DNA from: Thalassotalea sp. 1_MG-2023
Lineage (GTDB): Bacteria; Pseudomonadota; Gammaproteobacteria; Enterobacterales; Alteromonadaceae
Length of the DNA stretch: 64,000 bases
Direction: 5' to 3'
Assembly (NCBI RefSeq): GCF_030546745.1
Contig: NZ_JAUOPD010000001.1
Coordinates: 62,001-126,000 of the forward strand
The notes below the pieces were generated by a model that worked only from the letters and a program-made list of their open reading frames with translations, had not been told where the DNA came from and ran no database searches. Below are positions 17,990 to 27,958 of this stretch, one piece after another. The stretch's first letter is position 1. The number at the start of each line of letters is the position of its first letter. The translations under genes and the position numbers were made by a program.

Positions 17990-18769
17990 ATGAAGGTAGC
18001 AAAATTAAAAGATTATTTATATCAGTTAAATTGGCTATTGGTCATTTTAACGTTGCTAGTCTTTATCGGATTAATCAAGCTTGGGTTGTGGCAGGTATCA
18101 AGAGCGATTGAAAAAGAACAACGTATCGCGCGTATCGCTGACATACAGCACAAAGAACAGTACTCGTTGACCAACATATTATCACTGATAGCTGATGAAA
18201 ATATTAATGATTTACCGGTAGCCGTTGCTGGTCGCTTTGATAGTAAACATATTTTTCTGCATGACAATCAAACCCATCAGGGACAAGTGGGTTATCGAGT
18301 TTTACAAGTTTTAACTAACGAATATGGTAGCGTGTTAGTGAACTTAGGCTGGATAAAAGGTGATAGAAGCAGGCAAACATTACCAACAGTTAACCCTGTA
18401 GAGGGAACTCATAATATCAGTGGGCATATCAGAATCCTTGAGTCTGGTTTTATTTTATCGGCGCAAGATTTTTCAAACGTTAGTTGGCCGTTAATTGCTC
18501 AACAAGTCAATTTGAATAAATTTTCACAATTAATTGGTCAAAAACTGTTGCCCTTTGTCATTTACTTAGATAAAACAGAGAGCATAGGATTTGAAAAAAA
18601 CTGGCAGCCTATCGTGATGCCACCTGAAAAACATCGTGGTTATGCTTTTCAGTGGTTTTCGTTAGCATTTGCTTGGCTTGTATTAATGCTAAGTGCCAGT
18701 ATTTGGTTTTATAACAATAAAATCGACAATAATAATAACAAGGATCCCAATGTCAGTCGTAAAAAATAA
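17990..18769 (+). CDS. SURF1 family cytochrome oxidase assembly protein
   Basis: An inner-membrane protein with one helix at each end (about residues 14-35 and 225-243) and a periplasmic domain between, thought to help haem a insertion into subunit I. The signature LGLWQVSRAIEKEQR follows the first helix, GYRVLQVL and NLGWIKGDRSR are in the core, and RGYAFQWFSLA precedes the last helix. It has 259 residues. Its 3' end overlaps the next gene by 20 bases. Confidence 0.92.
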   Translation: MKVAKLKDYLYQLNWLLVILTLLVFIGLIKLGLWQVSRAIEKEQRIARIADIQHKEQYSLTNILSLIADENINDLPVAVAGRFDSKHIFLHDNQTHQGQVGYRVLQVLTNEYGSVLVNLGWIKGDRSRQTLPTVNPVEGTHNISGHIRILESGFILSAQDFSNVSWPLIAQQVNLNKFSQLIGQKLLPFVIYLDKTESIGFEKNWQPIVMPPEKHRGYAFQWFSLAFAWLVLMLSASIWFYNNKIDNNNNKDPNVSRKK

Positions 18770-19310
18770 CCGAGCAAGACAAGCGTTTATCATTGTAATA
18801 GTAGTATTTGCTTTGCCTGTAATACTTGCAAAATTAGCCTTACACTTTCAATGGTTTGATTCAGGTGTCACCAATTACGGGCAATTATTTTCATCGGAAA
18901 AGTCGTTAACTGATTTAGCGATAGACCAAGAAACAATCAAAGAACAATGGTTGCTACTGTATTATCCGAATAAAAGTTGTCAACAAGTTTGCCAACATGC
19001 GTTAACCACGATTAATAGTACATATGTCTTGTTAGGGAAAGAAATTCCACGAGTAACGCCTATCATACTTACCGACAGCGTATTTTTTGACAATCACCGC
19101 GATAAACTGACTCACCATAAATGGCAAAATTGGACGTTAACAAGCGAAGCTGCATCAGAGCTAAGTGAAGGCGATTTGGTTATTGTTGACCCGCTAGGAA
19201 ATTTGGTTGTGAAGCATTTAACACCTACCGAAGATAGCGAGATAGTGTCAATGGGTAAAAAGTTACTTGCTGATATGAAAAAGCTTTTAAAATATTCGAG
19301 AGTGGGGTAA
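18750..19310 (+). CDS. Sco/thioredoxin-like membrane-anchored protein of the oxidase assembly cluster
   Basis: The ATG at 18750, with AAGGA ahead, gives 186 residues; the longer frame back to 18693 would begin inside surf1 without a ribosome site. One N-terminal helix (about residues 10-31) anchors a domain with WLLLYYPNKSCQQVCQ, where Cys77-x3-Cys81 stands in the place of the Sco CxxxC. The Sco-type distal His is not obvious and the domain is short (LVIVDPLGNLVV resembles the last strands). It is probably an auxiliary copper or thiol factor for the oxidase. This is inferred from position and motif only. Confidence 0.72.
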   Translation: MSVVKNNRARQAFIIVIVVFALPVILAKLALHFQWFDSGVTNYGQLFSSEKSLTDLAIDQETIKEQWLLLYYPNKSCQQVCQHALTTINSTYVLLGKEIPRVTPIILTDSVFFDNHRDKLTHHKWQNWTLTSEAASELSEGDLVIVDPLGNLVVKHLTPTEDSEIVSMGKKLLADMKKLLKYSRVG

Positions 19311-19314
19311 CGCT

Positions 19315-20322
19315 ATGCAAGATAAAAATATTGTTACTATTCGAAAGCTTGTTTTTATCAGCATTTTGTTAGCAATATTGGTCGTGAGCTTAGGTGCTTA
19401 TACCCGATTAACACATGCTGGACTTGGCTGCCCTGATTGGCCTGGTTGTTATGGACATTTAGATGTACCGAAAACTGAAGCACAAATCGCGAAAGCTGAA
19501 CTTGCCTTTCCAGACCGTCCTGTCGAACCCCATAAAGCATGGAATGAAATGATCCATCGCTATTTTGCCGGCACATTAGGGTTATTTATTCTGGCTATTG
19601 CATTGTTAAGTTTTAGAGCGAGAAATGCAGGCGCGCCAGTCTTTTTACCGTTGTTTATATTATGTGTAGTTATTTTTCAAGCAGCGCTTGGTATGTGGAC
19701 TGTCACCATGAAGTTAATGCCGATTGTGGTGATGGGACATTTAATCGGTGGCTTTACGACGCTGTGCTTGTTGTTCTTACTGTATTTACGGTTAAAACCC
19801 TATCGTGTACCTGGTGGTGATCCTGCCATTAGAAAGTATGCCCGTTATGGCATTATTGGCTTGGTATTACTGACAGGTCAAATAGCTTTAGGAGGTTGGA
19901 CATCGTCTAATTATGCGGCATTAGTGTGCACAGAATTACCTATATGTCAGGGAAATTGGACTGAGGAGTTAACCTTTGAAAACTCGTTTGACTTAATTCC
20001 ACCGGAACGAGAAAGTTATGAGTTTGGTCATTTACAGCATGATGAAAGAGTGACTATACATGTTATGCATCGCTTTGGTGCTATTCTTGTTAGTGTGTAT
20101 TTATTATGGCTAGTTTTTGCTATTTTTACCAAAGCGCAAAGTCAATTTTTTAAACGTTGTGCGCTTGGCTTATTGGCAACATTACTGCTGCAAATAGGGT
20201 TAGGTGTCAGTAATATTGTCTTGTCATTACCATTGTTTATTGCAGTGAGTCATAATGTTGTGGCTGCTTGCCTAATGTTAATGTTGATTTTGCTGACATA
20301 CAGCTTAAAACGGAAAACGTAG
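19315..20322 (+). CDS. ctaA: haem A synthase (Cox15/CtaA)
   Basis: An eight-helix membrane enzyme that oxidises the C8 methyl of haem O to a formyl group, giving haem A for the oxidase. Landmarks are [21 protein letters not shown] near the N-terminus, the haem-ligand His in [21 protein letters not shown], the [20 protein letters not shown] loop and the second-half MHRFGAILV and VSHNVVAA. It has 335 residues. It starts four bases after the Sco-like gene and is followed by ctaB, the preceding step. Confidence 0.96.
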   Translation: MQDKNIVTIRKLVFISILLAILVVSLGAYTRLTHAGLGCPDWPGCYGHLDVPKTEAQIAKAELAFPDRPVEPHKAWNEMIHRYFAGTLGLFILAIALLSFRARNAGAPVFLPLFILCVVIFQAALGMWTVTMKLMPIVVMGHLIGGFTTLCLLFLLYLRLKPYRVPGGDPAIRKYARYGIIGLVLLTGQIALGGWTSSNYAALVCTELPICQGNWTEELTFENSFDLIPPERESYEFGHLQHDERVTIHVMHRFGAILVSVYLLWLVFAIFTKAQSQFFKRCALGLLATLLLQIGLGVSNIVLSLPLFIAVSHNVVAACLMLMLILLTYSLKRKT

Positions 20323-20333
20323 GGGAGAGTAAT

Positions 20334-21236
20334 ATGACATCAGCACAAAATGCCATTGAGCGTACTACATCGGCGTCGTGGCGAGATTATTATGAAATTA
20401 CCAAGCCTCGTGTTGTTGCGTTGTTAGTACTTACTGCGCTTGTTGGTATGTGTTTGTCTGTACCGGGGGCAATTCCATGGCAAGTTTTAATCCCCTCTAT
20501 CATTGGCATTGGCTTTTTATCTTCTGCAGCAGCGGCAATTAATCATATTGTTGATGAAAGAATAGACAGCGTAATGGCACGGACACATAATCGACCTGTT
20601 GCTACTGGCCGATTAACGACGACACAAGCCACTATTTTTGCAGCGCTTTTGGCATTGGCTGGTTTTGTAATGCTGTATTTCTTAGTCAATCCTTTAACGG
20701 CTTGGTTAACGCTGTCAGGGCTTGTGGGTTATAGCTTTGTTTATACGATGTATTTAAAACGTGCAACGCCACAAAACATAACTATTGGCGGGCTTGCTGG
20801 TGCTATTCCACCTTTACTTGGCTGGACAGCGGTAACCAATGAAATTCACCCACATGCATTATTATTAGTGTTGCTAATTTTTACCTGGACACCACCGCAT
20901 TTTTGGGCACTAGCTATTCATCGTAAAGATGATTATGCCAAAGTAAATATTCCAATGTTGCCGGTAACGCATGGCATCAGCTTTACTAAAACCCAGATAT
21001 TGTTGTACACCATTTTATTGTTTGTTGTTGGTCTTCTACCTTATCTTGTTGGCATGAGCAATTGGTTGTATCTAGTCGGGGCCATAGTACTTAACTTGAT
21101 ATTTTTTGTGTATGCATGGAAATTAAAATTTAATGCCGATGATAATACGGCAATGGATACTTTTAAATTTTCTATCATCCACTTAATGTTATTATTTATT
21201 ATCTTATTGGTAGATCACTACCTGTTACCGGTTTAG
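20334..21236 (+). CDS. ctaB: protohaem IX farnesyltransferase (haem O synthase)
   Basis: A UbiA-superfamily membrane enzyme that adds a farnesyl group to haem b, giving haem O, which CtaA converts to haem A. The ATG at 20334 with GGGAGAG ahead gives 300 residues; the longer frame from 20268 runs into ctaA and has no ribosome site. The Asp motif [19 protein letters not shown] and the YTMYLKR and [10 protein letters not shown] motifs are diagnostic. Confidence 0.96.
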   Translation: MTSAQNAIERTTSASWRDYYEITKPRVVALLVLTALVGMCLSVPGAIPWQVLIPSIIGIGFLSSAAAAINHIVDERIDSVMARTHNRPVATGRLTTTQATIFAALLALAGFVMLYFLVNPLTAWLTLSGLVGYSFVYTMYLKRATPQNITIGGLAGAIPPLLGWTAVTNEIHPHALLLVLLIFTWTPPHFWALAIHRKDDYAKVNIPMLPVTHGISFTKTQILLYTILLFVVGLLPYLVGMSNWLYLVGAIVLNLIFFVYAWKLKFNADDNTAMDTFKFSIIHLMLLFIILLVDHYLLPV

Positions 21237-21251
21237 CGTAAGGGCATTGTT

Positions 21252-21881
21252 GTGAATAAGTTATTGGTTGTTATTGTGGCAGTTATCGCGCTGGTTAGCG
21301 GTATATTTATTTATAAATCAGCGTTTAATAAGGTTCAGCCTGAATTTTCATTGTATTATCAAACCCCACGCGTTATTCAACCGTTTACAATGACTAAACA
21401 CACCGGTGAACAATTTAGTAATACACAATTAGAAAATAAATGGTCTTGGGTGTTTTTTGGCTATACTTCCTGCCCTGATGTTTGTCCAACAACGCTACAA
21501 GAGCTTAATTTTCGTTATGATGATTTAAAAGCTGTTGCTGATAATACTCAGGTAATATTAGTGTCTGTTGACCCGCAGCGTGACTCAGCAGAACGTTTAG
21601 CGAAATATATTGCTTATTTTAATCAAGAATTTATTGCGCTAACCGCGGATCACGCTTCGTTATTTCCATTTGCCCGAAATTTAGGCTTAATGTATGCCAT
21701 TTCAGATGAAGCACAAAGTTCAAGTTATTTAGTCGATCATAGCGCTTCAATAGTGTTAATTAATCCTCAAGGTAAAATCGCGGCAATATTTAAACCTAAG
21801 CATGAGCTAGGACAAGTGCCGATTATCTCTGGAGATGAATTAGTGAGCGACTTCGCTAAAATCGTAGAACTCGAAGGCTAG
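21252..21881 (+). CDS. SCO1/SenC family copper chaperone
   Basis: A membrane-anchored thioredoxin-fold protein that delivers copper to the CuA site of subunit II. N-terminal helix at about 4-22. The copper ligands Cys74 and Cys78 (YTSCPDVCPTT) and His163 (VDHSASIVLI) are all present. It has 209 residues. The GTG start has AAGGG eight bases ahead. Last gene of the surf1-to-sco assembly unit; together with the Sco-like gene at 18750 the locus has two related proteins. Confidence 0.94.
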   Translation: MNKLLVVIVAVIALVSGIFIYKSAFNKVQPEFSLYYQTPRVIQPFTMTKHTGEQFSNTQLENKWSWVFFGYTSCPDVCPTTLQELNFRYDDLKAVADNTQVILVSVDPQRDSAERLAKYIAYFNQEFIALTADHASLFPFARNLGLMYAISDEAQSSSYLVDHSASIVLINPQGKIAAIFKPKHELGQVPIISGDELVSDFAKIVELEG

Positions 21882-21908
21882 TGTTAAACGAGTGTCAAAG
21901 CTAATCTA

Positions 21909-21941
21909 GGTGGCTTACACTACGATTTTTGGTAAACCACC
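21909..21941. terminator. possible hairpin between sco and the convergent deacetylase gene
   Basis: GGTGGCTTAC (21909-21918) pairs with GTAAACCACC (21932-21941) with one mismatch; no clear T-run follows. The position between convergent genes is the main argument. Confidence 0.35.
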
Positions 21942-21969
21942 AAGTATTTAATTTCTGAGTGAAATGGTA

Positions 21970-23031
21970 TTAATGAGGATACCAACTGCCATCTTCGTTT
22001 AAAATAAACCACGGTTTAGAATACCAGTAGTAACGACCAGGTTGACTAATACTTGGCGCAGTACAGTTACTACGTACTCTGCCACTGGGCAACGTTTCGG
22101 TAAAGGTAATTGACAATTGTTTGTCATCTAACCATTTAACGGGCTGCTTGCCAACACTGGTGACATAACAATTAAGTTGCTCAGTTCGAATATCATCGCT
22201 ATTAATCGTCATCGTGACCTTTTTCAATGCACCTCTGGTGTAAATGGTTTGTGCATCTTGATCAGACAATGTTACCGAGAGTGGAAGAGAGTGTAATTTA
22301 TCTTTTAAGCTAGATAACTTATCGTATGGTTGCGAAGCCGGAAACCTCGGTATGCTGGTTAAATCAGTATTTTGCCCAACAGCGCCACTTTGTTGCGAGA
22401 AAGCTATAAATTGATTTTGCTCTAGCAGTTGTTGAATGCGTGGAGAAAATTCACCGTAAGGATACGCAAAATATTGCCAAGACTGCCCTGTTTCAGTTTT
22501 TATTTTCGCTTCTGCTTTTTTGAGTAAAGCAATTTTCTGAGCGAGCCAGGTATTGAAGTTCGCGTCTTTTGGAACGCGCGTCCATGATTCATGTTCAAAG
22601 CCATGATTGGCAATCATTACGCCATCATCTGCCATTGCTTTTAACTGTGACCACGATAAATAATGTGCCGAGCCTTGATCAACAATGCCCGGATTAATAA
22701 AAATAGTAAACGGAAATTGATGTTGATCGAGAATGGGTTTAGCATTTTCTAAAATGTTTAAATAAGCATCATCAAAGGTGATAACAACACTTTTGTTCGG
22801 TAAAGGTTGCTGTTGTTTTATCGCATCAACAACTTCGTTTAGCGGAAGCACGGTAAAGTCGTTGTCAGCTAAATATTGCATATGTTTAGCAAACTGTTGT
22901 GGCGAAATGCTGGTGCTTTTCGGTGTATCGTCACTAACGTGGTGATATTGTAAAATAACGCTTGCATTAGTAGAGTACGTAAATAAACAAGTTGCGAGCA
23001 GCCCTAACAACATTGAGGTAAATGATTTCAT
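21970..23031 (-). CDS. secreted polysaccharide deacetylase (carbohydrate esterase 4)
   Basis: A 353-residue exported protein with a signal peptide (about residues 1-23). The NodB-type domain covers about 25-230: TFDDAY (Asp87/Asp88) is motif 1, ANHGFEHE with His143 and His147 is the metal-binding motif 2, and AYPYGEF is motif 3. The family removes N- or O-acetyl groups from polysaccharides or peptidoglycan. The last 110 residues (from about 240) form a separate beta-rich domain with two Cys. The substrate is unknown. It stands alone, convergent with the oxidase assembly genes. Confidence 0.88.
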   Translation of the reverse strand: MKSFTSMLLGLLATCLFTYSTNASVILQYHHVSDDTPKSTSISPQQFAKHMQYLADNDFTVLPLNEVVDAIKQQQPLPNKSVVITFDDAYLNILENAKPILDQHQFPFTIFINPGIVDQGSAHYLSWSQLKAMADDGVMIANHGFEHESWTRVPKDANFNTWLAQKIALLKKAEAKIKTETGQSWQYFAYPYGEFSPRIQQLLEQNQFIAFSQQSGAVGQNTDLTSIPRFPASQPYDKLSSLKDKLHSLPLSVTLSDQDAQTIYTRGALKKVTMTINSDDIRTEQLNCYVTSVGKQPVKWLDDKQLSITFTETLPSGRVRSNCTAPSISQPGRYYWYSKPWFILNEDGSWYPH

Positions 23032-23146
23032 ATAATTAGCTTACCTATTGGTGAATTACTGATATAGTTTAGCATCATCTTTCCTGTGTCTAGAACTGAA
23101 TACCTATTGTTTATAACTTTTACTTTTTACCTTTCGATTAATTGAT

Positions 23147-24469
23147 ATGACAACCGTTACCCACCGCCAACTTTTTGCGTTAGCGATCCCTATGATTCTG
23201 TCTAATATTACTGTGCCATTGTTAGGCTTAGTAGACACGGCTGTTATTGGACACTTATCTCATGCTTATTTTCTTGGCGGTAGCTCTGTTGGGGCGATGA
23301 TAGTTACTGTGATCACTTGGCTGTGTGGCTTCCTTCGCATGTCTACTACGGGCCTTTCTGCTCAAGCGTATGGTAAACAAGACGTTGCGCAAAGCTGTAA
23401 AGTTTTAGTTAAAGGTGTGGTGTTAGCTATTGCGATAGCGTTAGTGGTGCTACTTTTTCAACAAGTGTATATTTCATTAGCGATTGAACTTGCCGGCGCA
23501 AGTGATCAAGTTGCATATTATGCGCGAGAATACGCAGAGATTAGAATTTGGGGCTTGCCAGCAGCCTTGGTCAACCTAGTATTGATAGGATGGCTTCTAG
23601 GTAACCATCAAGCTAAAGCGGTGATGTGGCTGTTGATCATCACAAATGTGATTAATTTACTGCTCGATTTGTTATTCGTGGTGGTTTTTGACTGGCAAGT
23701 GAAGGGCATTGCTTACGCGACACTAATCGCTGAATATTCATCCTTACTCATTGCTGCGGTTATCGTATTCTATTATCAAAAAGCTTATTGGCGTCAGCTT
23801 ACTTGGCAGATAGTTTCTCAATATTTATCTTTGGTAACCTTAAAGCAATATCTAGCGCTAAATCGAGATATTTTAATACGTACTTTATCTTTACAAGCTT
23901 GTTTTGTTTTTATTACCTTTCAAGGCGCACGATTAGGCGACAATGTTGTTGCCGCTAATGCAATTTTGATGAACTTTTTATTATTTATCTCGTTTGGTTT
24001 AGACGGTATAGCGAATGCAGCAGAAGTCTTAGTCGGTAAGGCAAAAGGCGCACATAAACCAAACATGCTAAATGATGTGGTGAAAATGAGCTTACTCTGG
24101 ACGTTAATCTTTGCTTTGGCTTATAGTTTAGTGTTTTTTGTCGCGGGTCATTGGATGATCCGTCTTATTTCAAACATAGAGCCGGTGGTTAACTTTGCTG
24201 AGCAGTTTATTGGCTGGATTATTATTTTACCCATAGTGGCTTGTTGGAGCTATTTATATGACGGTATTTATATTGGACTAACACAAGCAAAAACTATGCG
24301 TAATAGTATGGTGTTTTCTACTTTTGGTGTGTTTTTTCCTAGCTGGTTCATTTTCCAACACTTGGGAAATCATGGCTTATGGTTCGCTTTTACACTCTTT
24401 ATGGCAGCAAGAGGAATCGCATTAGCTATTGATTACCATCGCAAAGGTGCTCGTTACCTTCAGCCATAA
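23147..24469 (+). CDS. MATE family efflux transporter, DinF-like
   Basis: A 440-residue membrane protein with twelve helices in two homologous halves. The N-terminal IPMILSNITVPLLGLVDTAVIGHL is the MATE entry motif with the family Asp in helix 1, and GFLRMSTTGLSAQAYG is typical of the DinF subfamily. Such pumps export drugs or metabolites in exchange for Na+ or H+. In enterobacteria dinF follows lexA; here the two are 10 kb apart and no SOS box is seen upstream. Confidence 0.88.
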   Translation: MTTVTHRQLFALAIPMILSNITVPLLGLVDTAVIGHLSHAYFLGGSSVGAMIVTVITWLCGFLRMSTTGLSAQAYGKQDVAQSCKVLVKGVVLAIAIALVVLLFQQVYISLAIELAGASDQVAYYAREYAEIRIWGLPAALVNLVLIGWLLGNHQAKAVMWLLIITNVINLLLDLLFVVVFDWQVKGIAYATLIAEYSSLLIAAVIVFYYQKAYWRQLTWQIVSQYLSLVTLKQYLALNRDILIRTLSLQACFVFITFQGARLGDNVVAANAILMNFLLFISFGLDGIANAAEVLVGKAKGAHKPNMLNDVVKMSLLWTLIFALAYSLVFFVAGHWMIRLISNIEPVVNFAEQFIGWIIILPIVACWSYLYDGIYIGLTQAKTMRNSMVFSTFGVFFPSWFIFQHLGNHGLWFAFTLFMAARGIALAIDYHRKGARYLQP

Positions 24470-24495
24470 AAAAGCCGAGTGTCTTGTACTCGGCT
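24468..24495 (-). terminator. Rho-independent terminator, best oriented for nfuA
   Basis: AGCCGAGT (24473-24480) pairs with ACTCGGCT (24488-24495). Read leftwards the stem is followed by six T residues. It lies just after the convergent MATE gene, so it may serve that gene weakly as well. Confidence 0.75.
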
Positions 24496-24502
24496 AATAG
24501 AG

Positions 24503-24558
24503 TCTGTTGATCTTCAGTGTTTAGTTCAAACAAAATTTAATCTCAAAAGATCAACAGA
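24503..24558. repeat. 12-bp perfect inverted repeat with 32-base loop
   Basis: TCTGTTGATCTT (24503-24514) and AAGATCAACAGA (24547-24558) are exact reverse complements. The element lies between the nfuA stop and its terminator and has no T-run of its own. It could be an mRNA 3'-end structure or a small repeat element; see findings. Confidence 0.7.
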
Positions 24559-24581
24559 TCCTAACTGGGGTAGATAAATAC

Positions 24582-25160
24582 TTAGTAGTAAGAGTGTTCG
24601 CCTCTTTCGTGCTCTGTCATATCTTTAACCCCTTTAATTTCATCACCCATCATGTCAATTAACTGTTTTTCAATGCCGTCTTTTACCGTAACGTCAATTT
24701 GACTACAACCATTACAGCCACCGCCAAATTGTAATACGGCATAACCGTCGTCGGTAATTTCCATTAACGTACATTCACCGCCATGGCCTGCTAATTGAGG
24801 ATTTACTTCTGCTTTAATAAAATAATCAATTCGGTCGAAAAGAGGAGCATCGTCATCTACCTTTCGTAACTTAGCGTTAGGTGCTTTTAACGTAAGTTGC
24901 GAGCCCATTTGGTCAGAAACGAAATCAATTTCGGCGTCTTCTAAAAAAGGTTTGCTGTCTGCGTCAATGTAAGCTGAAAAACCTTCAAACGTCATCTTAA
25001 TATCTTCAGGCTCTACTGCATCAGCAGGACAATATGAGACACCACATTCTGCGCTGGCAGTTCCTGGGTTAACAACAAATACACGAATACTCGTGCCTTC
25101 AGCTTGTTGTTCTAGCAGTTTAACGAAATGTGCTTGAGCATTTTCTGAAATGGTGATCAT
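24582..25160 (-). CDS. nfuA: Fe-S biogenesis protein NfuA
   Basis: A carrier that passes 4Fe-4S clusters to target apoproteins, important under oxidative stress and iron limitation. The N-terminal degenerate A-type domain (residues 1-95, with [11 protein letters not shown]) has lost part of the Cys set, as in E. coli NfuA. The C-terminal Nfu domain carries Cys149-x2-Cys152 (GGGCNGCSQ), the same positions as in E. coli. It has 192 residues. Monocistronic and divergent from the M14 peptidase gene. Confidence 0.97.
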   Translation of the reverse strand: MITISENAQAHFVKLLEQQAEGTSIRVFVVNPGTASAECGVSYCPADAVEPEDIKMTFEGFSAYIDADSKPFLEDAEIDFVSDQMGSQLTLKAPNAKLRKVDDDAPLFDRIDYFIKAEVNPQLAGHGGECTLMEITDDGYAVLQFGGGCNGCSQIDVTVKDGIEKQLIDMMGDEIKGVKDMTEHERGEHSYY

Positions 25161-25417
25161 AATCTTTGTACACTCTTACTAATTGGAAAACGAAATAGCG
25201 GTATACCTGAGTAATTTAGTCAAGTATGACACCATTTTACTCTTGATAGACGCGATCTTCCAGTGGTGTTTTATTTGTCGGTAATATTTTCATCGATGAA
25301 ATTAAAAATAGAGTTAAAAAAGAGATAACGATCAAGGCTTTTTGGCGCTATGAACTGGATGGGCGTAGAAGAGTTTGTTATGTTGTTGAAGTCAAAAATT
25401 ATGGGAATTTATCTACA

Positions 25418-27958
25418 ATGCGCATTCAAATCTTATTACTTGCCGTGCTGGTTACATGTTTTAGCGTTGCCGTACATGCAAAGAAAATTACTGACTACTT
25501 ACCGAATCATATTTTTTTGGAAGAGATTGAAACGCCAGAAAAGCACTTAGGATTTGAATTGGGCGAGCGTCATATTCGTCATGATCAATTGGTGCAATAC
25601 ATGGAAAAAGTAGCGGAACAATCTAGCCGAGTACTACTTACTGATATTGGTTTTACCCAAGAAATGCGCCGTCAGGTGTTAGTGACAATTTCATCGGAAG
25701 AAAATTTAAAAAACCTGCCTTCATTGTTACAACAAAAAACTAAAGGTGATAGTGAAAATGATCCGGTAGTTGTCTGGTTAGGTTATTCAGTACACGGCGA
25801 CGAAATTAGTGGTGCTAATGCATCGTTAGCCGTGGCGTATTATTTAGCGGCTAGTCAAAATAAAGCGGTTAAAGATATGCTTGCTGATACAGTGATTGTA
25901 TTAGAGCCAAGCATGAACCCTGATGGTATGGACAGGTTTACAAATTGGGTGAATATGCACCGTGGCACAACACCAAACGCTGATCCTAATCATATTGAAC
26001 ATCACCAAGATTGGCGTTCTGGTAGAACTAACCATTTCGGTTTTGATTTAAACCGTGATTGGTTGTTATTGTCGCAAAAAGAAAGCCGCAACCGTATTCC
26101 ATATTTTCACCAGTATCAACCTCATGTGCTAGGCGATTTCCATGAAATGGGGGCAAACAGTAGTTTTTTCTTTCAGCCGGGTATTCCAACAAGAACACAC
26201 CCTCTGACACCAAAGCGTAATACAGAACTGACCCAATTAATGGCGACCTTCCACAGTGCTGCCTTAGACGCTGAAAATAGACTTTATTACAGCCAAGAAA
26301 ACTTTGATGATTTCTATTATGGCAAAGGCTCAACGTATCCTGATATTAACGGTGGCGTTGGCATTTTATTTGAACAAGCTAGTAGCCGAGGTTACCAACA
26401 ACAGAGCATAAATGGCTTATTAACCTTTGAGTATGGCGTTAAAAATCAAGTGTTAACTTCTTTGTCTACGATTCAAGGTGCATGGGAGAGCAGAGATACT
26501 TTTAGAAAATATCGTGCAAAATTTTATGACGAAGCAATGCAAGCCGCTAAAGATGAAAAAATTAATGGCTATATAATTTCAGAAGCGCACGATACGCAGC
26601 GTTTAAATCATTTTCTAGATAAATTAGCTTTACATCAAATAGATGTTTATCCGCTAACAAAAGATTATCGTCTTGATGATACAACCTATGCGAAAAATGC
26701 AAGTTTCTATGTGCCGCTAGCACAAAAGCAATATCGTGTTATCCAAGCATTGTTCAGTCAAGGCACTAATTTCCAAGACAATACCTTTTATGATGTCTCT
26801 GGTTGGACTATGCCACTAGCCATGGATATCGACTTTGCACCGGTTAAACGAAGCAGAGGCCTATCATTAGCAGAAAATACGTGGCAACAAACACAACGTA
26901 CCGTTAAGCCCGTTGATCCAAATGCTTATGCCTATGCCTTTGAATGGCACCATATGTATTCAGCTAAGCTGCTTAATAATTTATTAACCAACAATATTAA
27001 GACGCGAGTAGCAACGAAACCGTTCGCTTCAACAATTAATGGTAAGGTAGTGCAGTTTTCACCAGGTACCATCGTTATTCCTGCAGGAATTCAACAGGCT
27101 AACCAATGGCGAGATCTTGTTGCCCAGCTTAGTGAAGATACTGGTATTGAAATGTTCAATATTGATACTGGGCTGACTATTCAAGGTATTGATTTAGGTT
27201 CTCGCTCAATGCATGCGTTATCACCGGTTAAGCCTTTATTAGTTGGAGGCAAGGGAAGCTCACAATACGAAGCTGCTGAGTTACGCTTTTATATTGATGA
27301 CATGTTAAACATTCCTTTAACGGTTGTAGAACAAGCACGCCTATCAAGAATTGACCTTTCGGATTACACGCACATCTTGTTAGTTGATGGAAACTATAAA
27401 GGTTTAAGTAAGAAGTTTGTTGAAAGCTTCAAGCGCTGGCTAACGAATGGCGGTACCGTTTTTGCTCAAAAGCGCGCTGCTCAATGGTTAGCTGAAGAAG
27501 AAATATTGAAAGTGAAAATGGTTAAGAAAAGCGTGATAAATGATTTATTTACTACCGATGGCTTAACTTATCAAGATAAAGAAAGTTTATCGGCACGTAA
27601 ACGTATAGCAGGTGCGATCTTTCAATCAACATTAGATTTAAGTCACCCATTAACTTACGGTTTTAATAATGAAGGTTTGCCGTTATTTAAAAACAGTACG
27701 CTAATTATGGAACAAGCAGGCGCAGTATTTAATACGGTGGCAAGTTACACTCCTACACCGTTATTAAGCGGTTATACCGATAAAAATTTAGTCAATAAAA
27801 TTGCACGTACTCCAGCATTAGTTGCTCATAATGTAGGGCGTGGGCGTGTTATTGCTACACCAAATGTAATGGCTTTTCGAGGTTATTGGATGGGAAGTGC
27901 CCGATTGATCTCGAATAGCTTGTTCTTTTCAAAAGCATTTAGTGCTTCAGCACATTAA
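25418..27958 (+). CDS. secreted M14 family zinc carboxypeptidase-like protein
   Basis: An 846-residue exported protein with a signal peptide (about residues 1-21). The M14 metallopeptidase domain covers about 50-350: zinc ligands His126 and Glu129 (VHGDEISG) and His242 (GDFHEMG), the NPDGMDRF and DLNRDW substrate-site motifs, and LFEQASSRG for the catalytic Glu. The C-terminal half (about 400-846) includes a segment with LLVDGNYKGLS and WLTNGGTVFAQKRAAQW, resembling a class I glutamine-amidotransferase-like fold. This large form is common in marine gammaproteobacteria. Its TAA shares bases with the stop of convergent comF. Confidence 0.88.
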   Translation: MRIQILLLAVLVTCFSVAVHAKKITDYLPNHIFLEEIETPEKHLGFELGERHIRHDQLVQYMEKVAEQSSRVLLTDIGFTQEMRRQVLVTISSEENLKNLPSLLQQKTKGDSENDPVVVWLGYSVHGDEISGANASLAVAYYLAASQNKAVKDMLADTVIVLEPSMNPDGMDRFTNWVNMHRGTTPNADPNHIEHHQDWRSGRTNHFGFDLNRDWLLLSQKESRNRIPYFHQYQPHVLGDFHEMGANSSFFFQPGIPTRTHPLTPKRNTELTQLMATFHSAALDAENRLYYSQENFDDFYYGKGSTYPDINGGVGILFEQASSRGYQQQSINGLLTFEYGVKNQVLTSLSTIQGAWESRDTFRKYRAKFYDEAMQAAKDEKINGYIISEAHDTQRLNHFLDKLALHQIDVYPLTKDYRLDDTTYAKNASFYVPLAQKQYRVIQALFSQGTNFQDNTFYDVSGWTMPLAMDIDFAPVKRSRGLSLAENTWQQTQRTVKPVDPNAYAYAFEWHHMYSAKLLNNLLTNNIKTRVATKPFASTINGKVVQFSPGTIVIPAGIQQANQWRDLVAQLSEDTGIEMFNIDTGLTIQGIDLGSRSMHALSPVKPLLVGGKGSSQYEAAELRFYIDDMLNIPLTVVEQARLSRIDLSDYTHILLVDGNYKGLSKKFVESFKRWLTNGGTVFAQKRAAQWLAEEEILKVKMVKKSVINDLFTTDGLTYQDKESLSARKRIAGAIFQSTLDLSHPLTYGFNNEGLPLFKNSTLIMEQAGAVFNTVASYTPTPLLSGYTDKNLVNKIARTPALVAHNVGRGRVIATPNVMAFRGYWMGSARLISNSLFFSKAFSASAH

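Noticed and set aside
23147-24469. SOS control of the DinF-like MATE gene
   Set aside because: No CTGT-N8-ACAG box lies in the 115 bases upstream, and it is not linked to lexA here.
25350-25550. 66-residue frame just upstream of and overlapping the M14 peptidase start
   Set aside because: Overlaps the signal peptide region of the M14 gene in another frame and has no protein-like pattern.
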